Positions 54,067-64,000 of a stretch of 64,000 bases of DNA are shown here, piece by piece. The stretch is from positions 124,001 through 188,000 of the forward strand of contig NZ_NSGF01000006.1 of NCBI RefSeq assembly GCF_002294995.1. The letters run 5' to 3'. Both the position numbers and the translations under genes were made by a program. The notes under the pieces are model-generated. The model was not told the origin of the DNA. It ran no database searches and saw nothing but the letters and a program-made list of their open reading frames with translations. Source of the DNA: Mesorhizobium sp. WSM3860. GTDB taxonomy: Bacteria; Pseudomonadota; Alphaproteobacteria; Rhizobiales; Rhizobiaceae. Each line of letters opens with the position of its first letter. The stretch's first letter is position 1.

Positions 54067-56850
54067 ATGCTTGAAAAAACCTACGACGCCAAGACCGTCG
54101 AGCCGAAGATCGCCAAAATCTGGGAAGAGGCCGATGCGTTCCGCGCCGGCGCCGGCGCGGAGGAAGGGGCGGAGGCCTTCACCATCGTCATCCCGCCGCC
54201 GAACGTTACGGGCTCGCTGCATATGGGGCACGCGCTCAACAACACGCTGCAGGATATCCTGGTGCGGTTCGAGCGCATGCGCGGCAAGAATGTGCTGTGG
54301 CAGCCGGGCATGGATCATGCCGGCATCGCCACACAGATGGTGGTCGAGCGGCAGCTGATGGAGAGGCAGATCCATCGCCGCGACCTGACGCGCGAGGAGT
54401 TCATCGAAAAGGTCTGGGAGTGGAAAGCCGAATCCGGCGGCGCGATCTTCAATCAGCTGAGGCGGCTCGGTGCCTCGGCCGACTGGAGCCGAGAGCGCTT
54501 CACCATGGACGAGGGTCTGTCCAAGGCGGTGCTGGAGGTGTTCGTCACCCTCTACAAGGAGGGGCTGATCTACAAGGACAAGCGCCTTGTGAACTGGGAT
54601 CCGAAGCTGTTGACAGCCATTTCCGACCTCGAGGTCGAGCAGCATGAGGTCAACGGCAATCTGTGGCATTTCCGCTACCCGGTCGAAGGCCTGGCCTTCG
54701 ATCCCGAGAATCCGAAGACATTCATCACCGTCGCCACGACACGCCCGGAAACGATGCTGGGCGACACGGCGGTGGCGGTTCACCCCGACGACGAGCGGTT
54801 TCGCGACCTGGTTGGCAAGAACGTCATCCTGCCGATCGTGGGCCGCAGGATACCCGTTGTGGCGGATGAGTATTCGGACCCGGAAAAGGGCTCGGGCGCG
54901 GTCAAGATCACGCCGGCGCATGACTTCAACGACTTTGAGGTCGGCAAGCGCCACAAGCTGCCGGCGATCAACATCCTGACCGTCGAAGCCTATATCAAGC
55001 TCAAGGATAACGAGGAGTTCCTTGCCGGTCTTGAAGTGACGCCGCAGCACCAGGCGGTCTGGGAAGAGCTCGATGGGCTGGATCGTTTCGTGGCGCGCAA
55101 GAAGATCGTCGAGCTGATGGAAGCGGGCGGATTTCTGGAAAAGGTCGAGCCGCATCGCCACACGGTGCCGCATGGCGATCGCGGCGGCGTGCCGATCGAG
55201 CCGTTCCTCACCGACCAGTGGTACGTCAACGCGGCGGAGCTCGCCAAGCCGGCCATCGCCTCTGTGCGCGAGAGCCGCACGAACTTCGTGCCGAAGAACT
55301 GGGAGAAGACCTATTTCGACTGGATGGAGAACATCCAGCCCTGGTGCATCTCGCGGCAGCTGTGGTGGGGGCACCAGATTCCGGCTTGGTACGGGCCGGA
55401 CGGGCGCGTCTTCGTGGAGAAGACCGAAGAAGAAGCGCTAGCCGCGGCGGTCGAATATTATTTGGCGCTGGAAGGCCCGTGGAAGGCCTGGGTCGAGGAC
55501 AAGCTTGAGAATTTCAAGCCGGGCGAGATCCTGACGCGCGACGAGGACGTTCTCGACACCTGGTTCTCCTCGGCGCTGTGGCCGTTCTCGACGCTCGGCT
55601 GGCCTGACCAGACGCCGGAGCTGAAGACCTACTACCAGACCGACGTGCTGGTGACCGGCTTCGACATCATCTTCTTCTGGGTGGCCCGTATGATGATGAT
55701 GGGCCTGCATTTCATGAACGAGGAGCCGTTCCACACGGTCTATGTTCATGCGCTGGTGCGCGACAAGAACGGGCAGAAGATGTCGAAGTCGAAAGGCAAC
55801 GTCATCGACCCGCTCGAACTGATCGACGAGTATGGCGCCGACGCGCTGCGCTTCACCTTGACCGTGATGGCGGCGCAGGGGCGCGACGTGAAGCTCGACC
55901 CGGCGCGTATCGCCGGCTACCGCAATTTCGGCACCAAGCTCTGGAACGCCACGCGCTTTGCCGAAATGAACGAGGTTGCCAGGAATGACGATTTCTGGCT
56001 CCACGATGCCAAGCTCGCGGTCAACCGCTGGATCCTGACCGAGCTGACGCGGGCGGCGCGCTCTGTCACCGAGGGCATCACCACCTACCGGTTCAACGAG
56101 GCGGCGGGTGCCGCCTATCGCTTCGTCTGGAACTTGTTCTGCGACTGGTATCTGGAACTGCTGAAGCCGGTGTTCATGGGCACGGACGAGGCGGCCAAGG
56201 CGGAGAGCCGGGCCTGTGTCGCCTTCGTGCTGGACGAGATCTACAAGCTGCTGCACCCGATGATGCCGTTCATGACCGAGGAACTCTGGGCGCAGACCGC
56301 GGGCGAGGGGAAGGAACGTACCTCCCTGCTTTGCCACGCCGCCTGGCCCTCGCCCGATTTCGAGGATGAGGAGGCCGCCGCCGACATCAACTGGCTGGTC
56401 GAGCTCGTCTCCGGTATCCGCTCGGTGCGCTCGGAAATGAACGTGCCGCCGGCCGCGATCGCGCCGCTGATGGTGATCGGCGCCAATGCTCTTACGCAGG
56501 AAAGGCTGGAGCGCCACGCCCAGGCCATCAAGCGGCTGGCGCGCGTCGGCGACATCGCGCTGGTCGATTCGCCGCCGAAAGGCTCGGCCCAGATCGTTCT
56601 CAACGAGGCGACCGTCTGCTTGCCGCTCGGCAGCCTGATCGACCTCCAGGCCGAAGCTACGCGGCTGCAGAAGGAACTGGCCAAGGTGACCGAGGAGATC
56701 GCCCGCCTGCACAAGAAGCTTTCCAACGAAAAGTTCGTCGCCAACGCGCCGCAAGAGGTGGTCGAGGCAGAGCGCGAAAAGCTCGCCGAATATCGCGAGG
56801 CGCAAGAGAAGCTTTCGGTCGCCCTGACCAGGGTCCGCGACGCCGGCTGA
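54067..56850 (+). CDS. valS: Valyl-tRNA synthetase
   Basis: A 927-residue class-I aminoacyl-tRNA synthetase charging tRNA-Val. The HIGH-type motif is [15 protein letters not shown] and the KMSKS motif is in [15 protein letters not shown]. The editing domain (about 170-390) contains [18 protein letters not shown] and the [19 protein letters not shown] hairpin. An anticodon-binding domain and a C-terminal coiled-coil arm ([20 protein letters not shown]) complete it. All catalytic parts are intact. ATG 54067 is chosen over an upstream in-frame ATG because [19 protein letters not shown] is the usual start. Confidence 0.97.
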   Translation: MLEKTYDAKTVEPKIAKIWEEADAFRAGAGAEEGAEAFTIVIPPPNVTGSLHMGHALNNTLQDILVRFERMRGKNVLWQPGMDHAGIATQMVVERQLMERQIHRRDLTREEFIEKVWEWKAESGGAIFNQLRRLGASADWSRERFTMDEGLSKAVLEVFVTLYKEGLIYKDKRLVNWDPKLLTAISDLEVEQHEVNGNLWHFRYPVEGLAFDPENPKTFITVATTRPETMLGDTAVAVHPDDERFRDLVGKNVILPIVGRRIPVVADEYSDPEKGSGAVKITPAHDFNDFEVGKRHKLPAINILTVEAYIKLKDNEEFLAGLEVTPQHQAVWEELDGLDRFVARKKIVELMEAGGFLEKVEPHRHTVPHGDRGGVPIEPFLTDQWYVNAAELAKPAIASVRESRTNFVPKNWEKTYFDWMENIQPWCISRQLWWGHQIPAWYGPDGRVFVEKTEEEALAAAVEYYLALEGPWKAWVEDKLENFKPGEILTRDEDVLDTWFSSALWPFSTLGWPDQTPELKTYYQTDVLVTGFDIIFFWVARMMMMGLHFMNEEPFHTVYVHALVRDKNGQKMSKSKGNVIDPLELIDEYGADALRFTLTVMAAQGRDVKLDPARIAGYRNFGTKLWNATRFAEMNEVARNDDFWLHDAKLAVNRWILTELTRAARSVTEGITTYRFNEAAGAAYRFVWNLFCDWYLELLKPVFMGTDEAAKAESRACVAFVLDEIYKLLHPMMPFMTEELWAQTAGEGKERTSLLCHAAWPSPDFEDEEAAADINWLVELVSGIRSVRSEMNVPPAAIAPLMVIGANALTQERLERHAQAIKRLARVGDIALVDSPPKGSAQIVLNEATVCLPLGSLIDLQAEATRLQKELAKVTEEIARLHKKLSNEKFVANAPQEVVEAEREKLAEYREAQEKLSVALTRVRDAG

Positions 56851-57211
56851 ACGGCAAGATTCGGGTGTCCGGAAGGTCGCTTTCCGGCGCGTCAATTGCC
56901 TCTAAAACAGGCATGCCGTTGCGTTAATTTTGACGTAAACGGAAAGTTTTGGCCCTATTGTTGCCATAATGTAACAATGGGGCCAATTTCCCGCAAAATC
57001 ACCCGCTTTTGGCCTGTATTGAAAGGGTTTTGCAGCTTTTTCCTGTCATTCGGTGTCTGTTAAGCCGCGATTAGGCTCGATTTCGCGGCCGGGCACGATG
57101 GCGAAAATGCGAGCTGTCAAGAGTGTACGTGTACGCCTTTCGAATTCGTTGTTGCGCCGTTAACCCGAATTGGTTCTAGCTTCACCCACTCGTATTTCGG
57201 GAGGGAATTCC
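56851..57211. promoter_or_regulatory. AT-rich region with a 14-bp dyad before the FadL-type gene
   Basis: At 56949-56962 and 56973-56986 an inverted repeat of 14 bases with one wobble mismatch surrounds a ten-base spacer: TTGGCCCTATTGTT and AACAATGGGGCCAA. A related copy TTTTGGCCTGTATTG occurs at 57007-57021. A TTGACG hexamer at 56930-56935 may be a -35 element. No gene is present. It could be an operator for the downstream gene or the end structure of valS. Confidence 0.45.
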
Positions 57212-58459
57212 ATGACTAATCTGCGGCTCAAGGCACTGCTCGGGGCGGGGTGCTTTTCGCTGGCTTTGGTCGGCGCGGCGATGCACCCGGCGCATGCCGG
57301 CGGCATCGAGCGCGGCGGCTATGACATCGACCTGTTGTTCGATCCAGCTCCGTTTGCGACCGAGGCAGAAGCCACCTTCGTGATGCCCAACCGCAAGCTC
57401 AAGAACGCGGTGGACACCGACCCGACCGACGGCAATGTGACCGCGCTCGGCAGTACTGCGAAGGACAGCGAGGACTATTGGGTGCCGCGCATCGGCGTCA
57501 AGGCACAGCTTGTCCCTGGCGTCGACTGCATGGTCGATTATTCACAGCCGTGGGGGGCGCACACCGCTCCGGGTCTCTGGGCTGGTGCGCAGTCCAACAT
57601 GGAAACGGACATCAAGAGCAACAACTACGCAGGTACCTGCTCATATAAGATGGACGTCGGCAAGGGCCAGCTTCGCTTCATTGGCGGCGTGTTCTACCAG
57701 GAAGTCTATGGCTTCAAAGAGAGCCTGGTGTCGCCGCTGGTGCCCAACTTCCAGGGCACCGGCCGTGTTGATCTGGATAGCAGCGGCTGGGGCTGGCGCG
57801 CCGGTATCGCTTACGAAATTCCGGATATCGCGCTACGCGCCAGCCTCGTCTACAATTCCAAGGTCAAGCTCGACAACATCTCGGGTACGCTTGACCTGAC
57901 CAATCTCGGGCAGGGCACCACAGCAATCTACGCCCCGACGCAATACATGCCGGATACGGTGGAATTGAAGTTGCAGTCGGGCATCGCACCCGGTTGGCTT
58001 GCCTTCGGCTCGATCAAGTGGGTGAACTGGAGCCTGCTGCAGAGCATTCCGATCTGTTCGCAAGCCTCGCAAGGACTTGCTACCTGCACTACTGTTTCGC
58101 CGCTTCCGATCAGGTTGACGTCCCTTGACCTTATGTATCGCGACGGCTGGACAATTTCTGGGGGTATCGGCCACAAGTTCAACGATCAGTGGGCTGCTGC
58201 CGGCCAGCTGACGTGGGACCGTGGCACCTCGCACGGCTATGGCTCGCAGACCGACACCTGGACGCTTGGCGGCGGCGTTGCCTATACCCCGAAGCCGAAC
58301 ATCGAAATTCGCCTGGCCGGCGCTATCGGCGTCATGACCAGCGGTCACTCCGGTACGTTGACCGATGAGAACGGTTATGTGGCCGGTACGGACGTCAGCT
58401 ACGACTTTGGCAACGATCTTGTCACCGCGATTTCTGGTGGCGTGAAGATCAAGTTCTAA
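57212..58459 (+). CDS. FadL-family outer-membrane protein
   Basis: A 415-residue outer-membrane β-barrel of the FadL/TodX family, which takes up long-chain fatty acids or other hydrophobics. A signal peptide (LLGAGCFSLALVGAAMHPAHA) ends before GGIERGGYDIDLLFD. The family-like features are the S-kink region and barrel strands with QLRFIGGVFYQE, GWGWRAGIAYEIPDIALRAS and the last strand DLVTAISGGVKIKF. ATG 57212 is preceded by GGAGGG-type sequence. A terminator follows, so it is monocistronic. Confidence 0.85.
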   Translation: MTNLRLKALLGAGCFSLALVGAAMHPAHAGGIERGGYDIDLLFDPAPFATEAEATFVMPNRKLKNAVDTDPTDGNVTALGSTAKDSEDYWVPRIGVKAQLVPGVDCMVDYSQPWGAHTAPGLWAGAQSNMETDIKSNNYAGTCSYKMDVGKGQLRFIGGVFYQEVYGFKESLVSPLVPNFQGTGRVDLDSSGWGWRAGIAYEIPDIALRASLVYNSKVKLDNISGTLDLTNLGQGTTAIYAPTQYMPDTVELKLQSGIAPGWLAFGSIKWVNWSLLQSIPICSQASQGLATCTTVSPLPIRLTSLDLMYRDGWTISGGIGHKFNDQWAAAGQLTWDRGTSHGYGSQTDTWTLGGGVAYTPKPNIEIRLAGAIGVMTSGHSGTLTDENGYVAGTDVSYDFGNDLVTAISGGVKIKF

Positions 58460-58478
58460 AGACCTGAAAATTCAGCAC

Positions 58479-58508
58479 AAAGGCCGGGCATTGCTCGGCC
58501 TTTTTTGT
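58479..58508 (+). terminator. Rho-independent terminator after the FadL gene
   Basis: AAAGGCCGGGC and GCTCGGCCTTT pair through eleven positions with one G-U wobble and an ATT loop, followed by six T. It is 20 bases after the stop. Confidence 0.92.
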
Positions 58509-58749
58509 TGTGCGATCGGCTGTCTGGTCTCGCCGACCGGCGCGATGCTGCAGATTCGCGTCGCAACCGGCGTCCCTTACGATTGTGACGTTTCAGCAAC
58601 AGTTTATGAACAACCCCGGAGCTAAAAGGCTAACCGAGGGAACTGCCCATTTCCCGCCATAAACCCGGAGCAACTCGAATAGGTCTCGGGATGCGTGTCA
58701 GGTTGGCCCGGCGATGGGACCGGCCGCGGGGTGTGCGGCAAGGACGACG

Positions 58750-60474
58750 ATGGACGCCAAGGCAATCTCCAAGGCCAAGCTGCCAAGCCGCTACGTGACC
58801 GTGGGTCCGGCGCGCGCGCCGCATCGCTCGTATCTCTACGCCATGGGGTTGTCGGCGGCCGAGATCGCGCAGCCGCTGGTCGGCGTCGCCAGCTGCTGGA
58901 ACGAGGCGGCACCCTGCAACATCTCGCTGATGCGCCAGGCGCAGGTGGTGAAGAAGGGCGTCGCGGCCGCCAACGGCACGCCGCGCGAGTTCTGCACCAT
59001 CACCGTCACCGACGGCATCGCCATGGGCCATCAGGGCATGAAATCGTCCCTGGTGTCGCGCGAGGTGATCGCCGATTCAGTCGAGCTCACCATGCGTGGC
59101 CATTGCTATGACGCGCTGGTCGGGCTCGCCGGCTGCGACAAGTCGCTGCCCGGGATGATGATGGCGATGGTGCGGCTCAACGTGCCGTCGATCTTCATCT
59201 ATGGCGGTTCGATCCTGCCTGGCAGCTACCGCGGAAGGCAGATCACCGTGCAGGACGTGTTCGAGGCGGTCGGGCAGCATTCGGTCGGCACGATCTCCGA
59301 TGCCGAGTTGCTCGAGATCGAGCAGGCAGCCTGTCCGTCGGCAGGGTCGTGCGGAGCTCAGTTCACCGCCAACACCATGGCGACGGTCGCCGAGGCGATC
59401 GGCCTGGCCTTGCCCTATTCCTGCGGCGCGCCGGCGCCCTACGAAATGCGCGACCGCTTCAATTTCGCCTCCGGCGAAAAGGTCGTGGAGCTGATCGCGA
59501 AAAACATCCGACCGCGCGACATCGTCACCCGCAAGGCGCTTGAGAATGCCGCGACGGTCGTGTCGGCCACTGGCGGCTCGACCAACGCTGCGCTGCATCT
59601 GCCGGCGATCGCGCATGAGGCGGGTCTCAAGTTCGACCTCTTCGACGTGGCGGCGATCTTCGAAAAGACGCCATATATCGCCGACCTCAAGCCCGGCGGC
59701 AAATATGTCGCCAAGGACATGTTCGAGGCCGGCGGCATTCCGCTCTTGATGAAGACGCTGCTCGATCACGGCTATCTGCACGGCGACTGCATGACGGTCA
59801 CTGGCCGCACTTTGGCCGAAAACATGGAGCACGTTGCCTGGAATGAGAGCCAGGATGTTGTGCGTCCCGCCAATCGGCCAATCACCAAGACAGGCGGCGT
59901 TGTGGGCTTGAAGGGCAACCTCGCCCCCGAAGGCGCGATCGTGAAGATCGCCGGCATGTCGGAACTGAAATTCTCTGGTCCGGCGCGCTGCTTCGATTCG
60001 GAAGAGGAGTGCTTCGAAGCGGTCACGCAGCGCAATTACCGGGAGGGCGAGGTTCTCGTCATCCGCTACGAGGGGCCGCGCGGCGGTCCGGGCATGCGCG
60101 AGATGCTGTCGACGACAGCAGCGCTCTACGGCCAGGGCATGGGCGGCAAAGTGGCGCTGATCACCGACGGGCGTTTTTCCGGTGCTACACGTGGCTTCTG
60201 CATCGGCCATGTCGGGCCGGAGGCGGCGGTCGGCGGGCCGATCGGACTCATCAAGAATGGCGACGTGATCTCTATCGACGCCGTGAATGGCACGATCGAG
60301 GTGGCGCTGTCGGATGCCGAGCTGGCGGCCCGGGCCAAGAAATGGAAGGCGCGCAAGACCGACTATCAGTCCGGCGCGATCTGGAAATATGCGCAGACCG
60401 TAGGGTCGGCCCGCGACGGCGCGGTCACCCATCCGGGCGGTGCGAAAGAAACACACTGCTATGCGGATATTTGA
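58750..60474 (+). CDS. ilvD: Dihydroxy-acid dehydratase
   Basis: A 574-residue IlvD/Edd-family enzyme of branched-chain amino-acid synthesis, dehydrating dihydroxy-isovalerate and -methylvalerate. Iron-sulfur cluster Cys are in [29 protein letters not shown] and [17 protein letters not shown]; other blocks are [18 protein letters not shown] and [21 protein letters not shown] with the catalytic Ser. Complete. ATG 58750 fits the family start [17 protein letters not shown] second gene, exoR, begins inside its last codons. Confidence 0.95.
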   Translation: MDAKAISKAKLPSRYVTVGPARAPHRSYLYAMGLSAAEIAQPLVGVASCWNEAAPCNISLMRQAQVVKKGVAAANGTPREFCTITVTDGIAMGHQGMKSSLVSREVIADSVELTMRGHCYDALVGLAGCDKSLPGMMMAMVRLNVPSIFIYGGSILPGSYRGRQITVQDVFEAVGQHSVGTISDAELLEIEQAACPSAGSCGAQFTANTMATVAEAIGLALPYSCGAPAPYEMRDRFNFASGEKVVELIAKNIRPRDIVTRKALENAATVVSATGGSTNAALHLPAIAHEAGLKFDLFDVAAIFEKTPYIADLKPGGKYVAKDMFEAGGIPLLMKTLLDHGYLHGDCMTVTGRTLAENMEHVAWNESQDVVRPANRPITKTGGVVGLKGNLAPEGAIVKIAGMSELKFSGPARCFDSEEECFEAVTQRNYREGEVLVIRYEGPRGGPGMREMLSTTAALYGQGMGGKVALITDGRFSGATRGFCIGHVGPEAAVGGPIGLIKNGDVISIDAVNGTIEVALSDAELAARAKKWKARKTDYQSGAIWKYAQTVGSARDGAVTHPGGAKETHCYADI

Positions 60475-61288
60475 GGTGTTGAGGTCATTTGTCTTGCCGG
60501 CACTGGTCGCGGTCGCGACCTTGGGCGCCGTCGGGCAGGCCATGGCCTTCGACGACAAGGTGTTCGACGACAAGACGGGGGTCAAGCCGCAGTCGAGCCC
60601 GTGGGCGGTGTTCCAGTTCGGCTTCTCCGCCTACAAGAACGGCCACAAGGACCAAGCGGTCGAGGCCTATAAATATGCCGCCGAGAACGGCCAGATCGGC
60701 GCCACCTGGAAGCTTGCGCGCATGTACGCCCAGGGCGACGGCGTGGCGCGCGACGACTATGCGGCCTTCAAGTTCTTCTCCGAGATCGTCGACCAGGATG
60801 TCGAGCCCGGCTCGCCCGAGGAAAGCTATGTCTCCGACGCGCTTGTCGCGCTCGGCGACTATCTGCGCAAAGGTATCCCCGGCAGCCCGGTCGAGGAGAA
60901 CGAGGTCGCGGCGCAGGAATACTACATGCGCGCCGCCGCCAACTACCGCAACCCGAACGCGCAGTTCGAGATCGGCCAGATGTTCCTGAAAGGCGAGGGC
61001 GGCGTGAGGGCCAGCGTCAAGCAGGCCGGGCGCTGGCTGCAGCTCGCTGCCGAAAAAGGTCATGCCGGCGCGCAGGCGACACTCGGCAACCTGTTGTTCC
61101 AAAGCGGCAAGATCGTGCGTGGCCTGGCGATGATGACGGCCGCCTTGGAGCGTGCCCCGCCGGCGGATCAGCCCTGGATCCGCAGCATGCAGGAAGAGGC
61201 CTTCGCCGCGGCTGGCGAAGCCGACCGTCGCACCGCGATTTCGCTCGCCGACGACATCCTGACCAAGGGCAACAACGGCGACCAGTAG
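60461..61288 (+). CDS. exoR: ExoR, periplasmic Sel1-repeat inhibitor of ExoS/ChvI signalling
   Basis: A 275-residue exported protein with a signal peptide ([21 protein letters not shown]) and Sel1-type tetratricopeptide-like repeats: [55 protein letters not shown] and the C-terminal [14 protein letters not shown] and [11 protein letters not shown], which match Sinorhizobium ExoR closely. ExoR binds the ExoS sensor in the periplasm and is degraded to activate ExoS/ChvI, controlling exopolysaccharide and motility. The gene overlaps ilvD by 14 bases, an unusual coupling. Start ATG 60461 chosen for the signal peptide. Confidence 0.92.
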   Translation: MRIFEVLRSFVLPALVAVATLGAVGQAMAFDDKVFDDKTGVKPQSSPWAVFQFGFSAYKNGHKDQAVEAYKYAAENGQIGATWKLARMYAQGDGVARDDYAAFKFFSEIVDQDVEPGSPEESYVSDALVALGDYLRKGIPGSPVEENEVAAQEYYMRAAANYRNPNAQFEIGQMFLKGEGGVRASVKQAGRWLQLAAEKGHAGAQATLGNLLFQSGKIVRGLAMMTAALERAPPADQPWIRSMQEEAFAAAGEADRRTAISLADDILTKGNNGDQ

Positions 61289-61303
61289 GCCGCAGCTTCG
61301 GCT

Positions 61304-61579
61304 TCAATTTTCGGGAGGTTCCGTCGGCACCGTGATTGAGGTCGGGTGCAGTTTCGGCGCCTGATTCTCGCCGGGGCAGTCGTCCTGGACCTTCGTCCAG
61401 GACGTGTTGTTGAGAACCATGTCGCAGCGGGCGAGGTGACTTTCGCCGGCAATGGTCAAGCAGGCCGTCTCACCGATCTTGAACGATTTGCCGTTGGCAA
61501 GACACTCCGGTGCCGCGAACGCCGGCGCGGCAAACGCCAGCGCGAGGCCGATCGGGCAAAGAACAAATCGGATCGCCAT
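61304..61579 (-). CDS. Small exported Cys-rich protein
   Basis: A 91-residue protein with a signal peptide (IRFVLCPIGLALAFAAPAFAA) and four Cys in the mature part (PECLANG, TACLTIAG, HLARCDM, QDDCPGEN), suggesting two disulfides. It is periplasmic or secreted. It converges on exoR with a gap of 15 bases. No family recognised. The frame extends 16 codons further up, but ATG 61579 gives the clean signal peptide. Confidence 0.65.
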   Translation of the reverse strand: MAIRFVLCPIGLALAFAAPAFAAPECLANGKSFKIGETACLTIAGESHLARCDMVLNNTSWTKVQDDCPGENQAPKLHPTSITVPTEPPEN

Positions 61580-61659
61580 CGAACCCCCGCAACAATCCCG
61601 CATCAGACACGCGATTTGTGGCGACATCAGGGTTCGGCAAGAGTCCGCAAGCAGCGCTT

Positions 61660-62454
61660 TCAGGCCGGCTGCAAGCGGAGATCGATGGCCACCGGCACGT
61701 GGTCGGAAGGTTTTTCCCAGGCGCGGACGTGCTTTTCCACCGAGGCTGACGAGAAGCGGTTGGCGGCTTCGGGAGACAGCAACAGATGGTCGATGCGGAT
61801 GCCGTTGTTCTTCTGCCAGGCGCCGGCCTGATAGTCCCAGAAAGTATAGACATCGGGCGAATCGGTCACGGCGCGCACGGCCTCCGTGAAGCCGAGATTC
61901 TTCAGACGGCGGAAGGCTTGCCGCGTCTGCGGCTGGAATAGCGCGTCACTGCGCCAGTTTTCGGGGAACCTGGCGTCGGCGGGCTCGGGGATGACATTGT
62001 AGTCGCCGGCCAGCACCAGCGCTTCCTCGAGCCTCAGCCGCTCTTGTGCCCAGCGCTCTAGCCTCGCCATCCACGACAGCTTGTAGGAAAACTTCCGCTC
62101 GTCATCGACTGGGTTGCCGTTCGGCAGATAGAGCGAGGCGACCCGCAGCGCGCCCTTGTCGGTCGAGAAGACGCCTTCGATGAAGCGCGCGTGGTCGTCG
62201 GCATCGTCGCCAGGCAAACCGCGATTGACCTCGTCGAAGGGCAGCTTCGACAGGAGAGCGACGCCGTTGAAGCTCTTTTGGCCATTGGTCTCGACATTAT
62301 AGCCCAGCGCCTCGATCTCGGCGCGCGGGAACTGGTCGTCGACCGTCTTGATCTCCTGCAGGCACACAATGTCCGGCGCGCTCTCGGTCAGCCAGTGAGT
62401 GAGGTTGCCGATGCGGGCGCGAACGCCGTTGATGTTCCAGGTGACGATCTTCAT
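61660..62454 (-). CDS. xthA: Exodeoxyribonuclease III (AP endonuclease)
   Basis: A 264-residue AP endonuclease/exonuclease of the ExoIII family, for base-excision repair. Motifs: MKIVTWNINGVRARI, CLQEIKTVDDQFP with the metal Glu, VASLYLPNGN, VLAGDYNVIPEP and the C-terminal SDHVPVAIDL with catalytic Asp-His. All catalytic residues are in place. ATG 62454 gives the usual start; the frame continues upstream without support. Confidence 0.95.
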   Translation of the reverse strand: MKIVTWNINGVRARIGNLTHWLTESAPDIVCLQEIKTVDDQFPRAEIEALGYNVETNGQKSFNGVALLSKLPFDEVNRGLPGDDADDHARFIEGVFSTDKGALRVASLYLPNGNPVDDERKFSYKLSWMARLERWAQERLRLEEALVLAGDYNVIPEPADARFPENWRSDALFQPQTRQAFRRLKNLGFTEAVRAVTDSPDVYTFWDYQAGAWQKNNGIRIDHLLLSPEAANRFSSASVEKHVRAWEKPSDHVPVAIDLRLQPA

Positions 62455-62461
62455 GCGGACC

Positions 62462-62854
62462 TCAATGTTCTTCCGGCGCAAGGCGCTCGACGAGGCCGAT
62501 CGTATTGCCTGCCGGATCCTTTAGAAAGGCCATCCATTCGCTTTCCCCCGCCGGGCCGAACCGGCCCTCGGTGTCGCGATGGACCAGCGCCGGCGGCGCG
62601 GTGAAAGGAACACCGGCGGCTTTCGCCTCGGCATGGAAAGCCTCGAGGCCGGCAATGTCGAGATAAACGGTGCCGGGGGGCACGCCGTCGCCAAAGAACA
62701 GCCGCACGCCGCCCGCGATGATAAAGGCAATGCCCGGCGGATCGTAGCGCGCATGCACGCTCATGCCGAGCACATCGTGCCAGAAAGCAAGCGTTCTATC
62801 GAGATCGCGCCCGGCCGACAGCGCGACCTGGCGGACCGCGCCGAGCGCAGGCAT
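62462..62854 (-). CDS. VOC-family (glyoxalase-like) protein
   Basis: A 130-residue protein of the vicinal-oxygen-chelate fold. It shows the two βαβββ modules: VRQVALSAGRDLDRTLAFWHDVLGM with the metal-type region, and FHAEAKAAGVPFTAPPALVH, ending DPAGNTIGLVERL with the metal Glu pattern. Relatives include glyoxalase I and dioxygenases; the reaction is unknown. It lies directly upstream of xthA on the same strand with a gap of about eight bases. Confidence 0.85.
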   Translation of the reverse strand: MPALGAVRQVALSAGRDLDRTLAFWHDVLGMSVHARYDPPGIAFIIAGGVRLFFGDGVPPGTVYLDIAGLEAFHAEAKAAGVPFTAPPALVHRDTEGRFGPAGESEWMAFLKDPAGNTIGLVERLAPEEH

Positions 62855-62863
62855 GCCGGCCCG

Positions 62864-63211
62864 CTAGACGGAGAAACTGGTGCCGCAGCCGCAGGAGGCG
62901 ACGGCGTTCGGGTTTCGGATCTGGAAGGACTGACCCATCAGGTCGTCGACGAAGTCGATCACCGAGCCGCCCATATAGACCAGCGAGAGGTCGTCGATGA
63001 GGATCGTGGCGCCATCCTTCTCGATGGCCACGTCGTCGTCGTTGCGACTACCGACGAGATCGAACTTATAGGAGAAGCCGGAGCAGCCGCCGCCTTCGAC
63101 GGAAACGCGCAAGGCATTCTTGCCCGGCTCGCCGGACAGAATCCTGGCGATCCGCTTCGCGGCCGCTTCGGTCATTTCGACCTTCATGGCAGTCTTGGCA
63201 TCCGCGCCCAT
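62864..63211 (-). CDS. erpA: ErpA/IscA-type iron-sulfur cluster insertion protein
   Basis: A 115-residue A-type carrier that delivers [Fe-S] clusters to apoproteins. The three conserved Cys are in [14 protein letters not shown] and at the end [11 protein letters not shown]. The N-terminal [15 protein letters not shown] is typical; ATG 63211 or 63187 could be the start. It diverges from a dgt-like gene about 70 bases away, an arrangement I recall from other alphaproteobacteria. A role in supplying clusters to IlvD and RirA-type proteins is natural but general. Confidence 0.93.
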   Translation of the reverse strand: MGADAKTAMKVEMTEAAAKRIARILSGEPGKNALRVSVEGGGCSGFSYKFDLVGSRNDDDVAIEKDGATILIDDLSLVYMGGSVIDFVDDLMGQSFQIRNPNAVASCGCGTSFSV

Positions 63212-63281
63212 CGGCGTCACCTTGCTTTCGGTTTCCCATGATAGGTATGAAGCGGACGGGGGCAAGTCAACTGGTGGGCGA

Positions 63282-64000
63282 ATGAGCAAGGATGCTCTCG
63301 GCGATATCGGTTTCGGCTACCGGCCGCGCGCCGTTTACGCGAGCGATCCGGCGCGCTCGCGCGGCCGCCTGTTCGATGAGCCGGAAAGCCCGACCCGCAC
63401 GCCATTCCAGCGCGACCGCGACCGCATCATCCATTCCACCGCCTTCCGCCGGCTGAAGCACAAGACGCAGGTGTTCGTTGCGCATGAGGGCGACCACTAC
63501 CGCACCAGGCTGACGCATTCGATCGAGGTGGCGCAGATTGCCCGCGCCCTGGCACGCGCGCTGCGTGGCGATGAGGATCTGGCGGAGGCAGTGGCCTTGG
63601 TGCACGATTTCGGTCACACGCCTTTCGGCCATACCGGCGAGGAGGCGCTGAATGAAAAGATGGCCGGCTGGGGCGGCTTCGACCACAACGCGCAGTCGCT
63701 GCGCGTCGTCACCCGGCTCGAGCGGCGCTACGCCGAGTTCGATGGGTTGAACCTCAGTTGGGAGACGCTGGAAGGGCTGGTCAAGCATAACGGGCCGCTC
63801 ACCGATGCAAGCGGGAAGGGGCTCAAAGGCCCCGTGCCGCAGGCGATCCGCGACTATTGCGAACTGCACGACCTCGAGCTCGACCGCTTCGCCGGCATCG
63901 AGGCGCAGTGTGCCGCGATCGCCGACGATATCGCCTACAACACGCATGACATCGACGACGGCCTGCGCGCCGGCTTGCTGACGCTGGACATGCTGGAAGA
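63282..64000 (+). CDS. dgt: dGTP triphosphohydrolase-like protein, 5' part (runs off the window)
   Basis: The open frame from ATG 63282 continues past the end. The first ~239 residues are the HD-domain core of the Dgt family: [35 protein letters not shown], then HD in [19 protein letters not shown] and the distal metal Asp in [13 protein letters not shown]. It hydrolyses dNTPs to nucleoside and triphosphate. The C-terminal part is missing here because the window ends. Confidence 0.94.
   Translation, partial: MSKDALGDIGFGYRPRAVYASDPARSRGRLFDEPESPTRTPFQRDRDRIIHSTAFRRLKHKTQVFVAHEGDHYRTRLTHSIEVAQIARALARALRGDEDLAEAVALVHDFGHTPFGHTGEEALNEKMAGWGGFDHNAQSLRVVTRLERRYAEFDGLNLSWETLEGLVKHNGPLTDASGKGLKGPVPQAIRDYCELHDLELDRFAGIEAQCAAIADDIAYNTHDIDDGLRAGLLTLDMLE

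Overview
The window looks like chromosomal DNA of a high-GC alphaproteobacterium of the Rhizobiales, most probably Mesorhizobium or a close relative. The evidence is the RirA-type iron regulator, an hmuPSTUV heme operon, ExoR, a PopZ-like polar protein between tolC and valS, a DUF1127 protein and the general codon and GC style. This is inferred from protein resemblance; no search was run.

Layout. 0-2.8 kb: the C-terminal part of PutA (proline catabolism). 2.8-11.7 kb: a heme-iron locus with two divergent arms, a leftward arm (TonB-dependent heme receptor, small exported protein, TonB, HmuQ-like heme oxygenase) and a rightward arm (hmuP, hmuS, hmuT, hmuU, hmuV), ending against a convergent rirA. 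A TGA-N9-TCA iron-responsive box lies between the arms and an Irr/ICE-like dyad precedes rirA, so substrate, machinery and regulator sit together. 11.9-19.2 kb: housekeeping and catabolic genes (DUF445 protein, phasin, MaoC dehydratase, MocR regulator with a divergent EamA exporter, zinc alcohol dehydrogenase, maleylacetoacetate/maleylpyruvate isomerase and FAH hydrolase). 19.4-26.7 kb: a LuxR-type response regulator, a soluble hybrid histidine kinase and a FIST-domain sensor (NosP/NahK-like), with a divergent form-II CO-dehydrogenase-like operon in the order S-L-M. 26.9-30.4 kb: acyltransferase, SRPBCC, GNAT, CutC and cupin genes.

30.5-49.5 kb is accessory in character: a secreted Gly/Ser/Asn-rich protein, a 747-residue coiled-coil membrane protein with exact 49-residue repeats, an isoprenylcysteine-methyltransferase-like protein fused to a decayed ABC-transporter operon, an IS3-family relic, a PepSY-like secreted protein, an outer-membrane barrel protein, two heavy-metal-type RND pumps flanking one reduced adaptor, an adenylate-cyclase/FHA protein, and a run of very small proteins with possible small RNAs.

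49.6-64 kb returns to core genome: tRNA-Asn, tRNA-Cys, a protein-L-isoaspartate methyltransferase-like gene, tolC, popZ-like, valS, a FadL-type barrel, ilvD with exoR overlapping it, xthA, a VOC protein, erpA and a divergent dgt-like gene that runs off the end.

The most interesting unit is the FIST sensor, hybrid kinase and LuxR regulator beside the divergent molybdenum hydroxylase operon. It suggests a heme-based gas sensor controlling a CO-dehydrogenase-like enzyme, which is an inference. The paired RND pumps with a reduced adaptor and the 49-residue-repeat coiled-coil protein are the next best candidates for undescribed biology.
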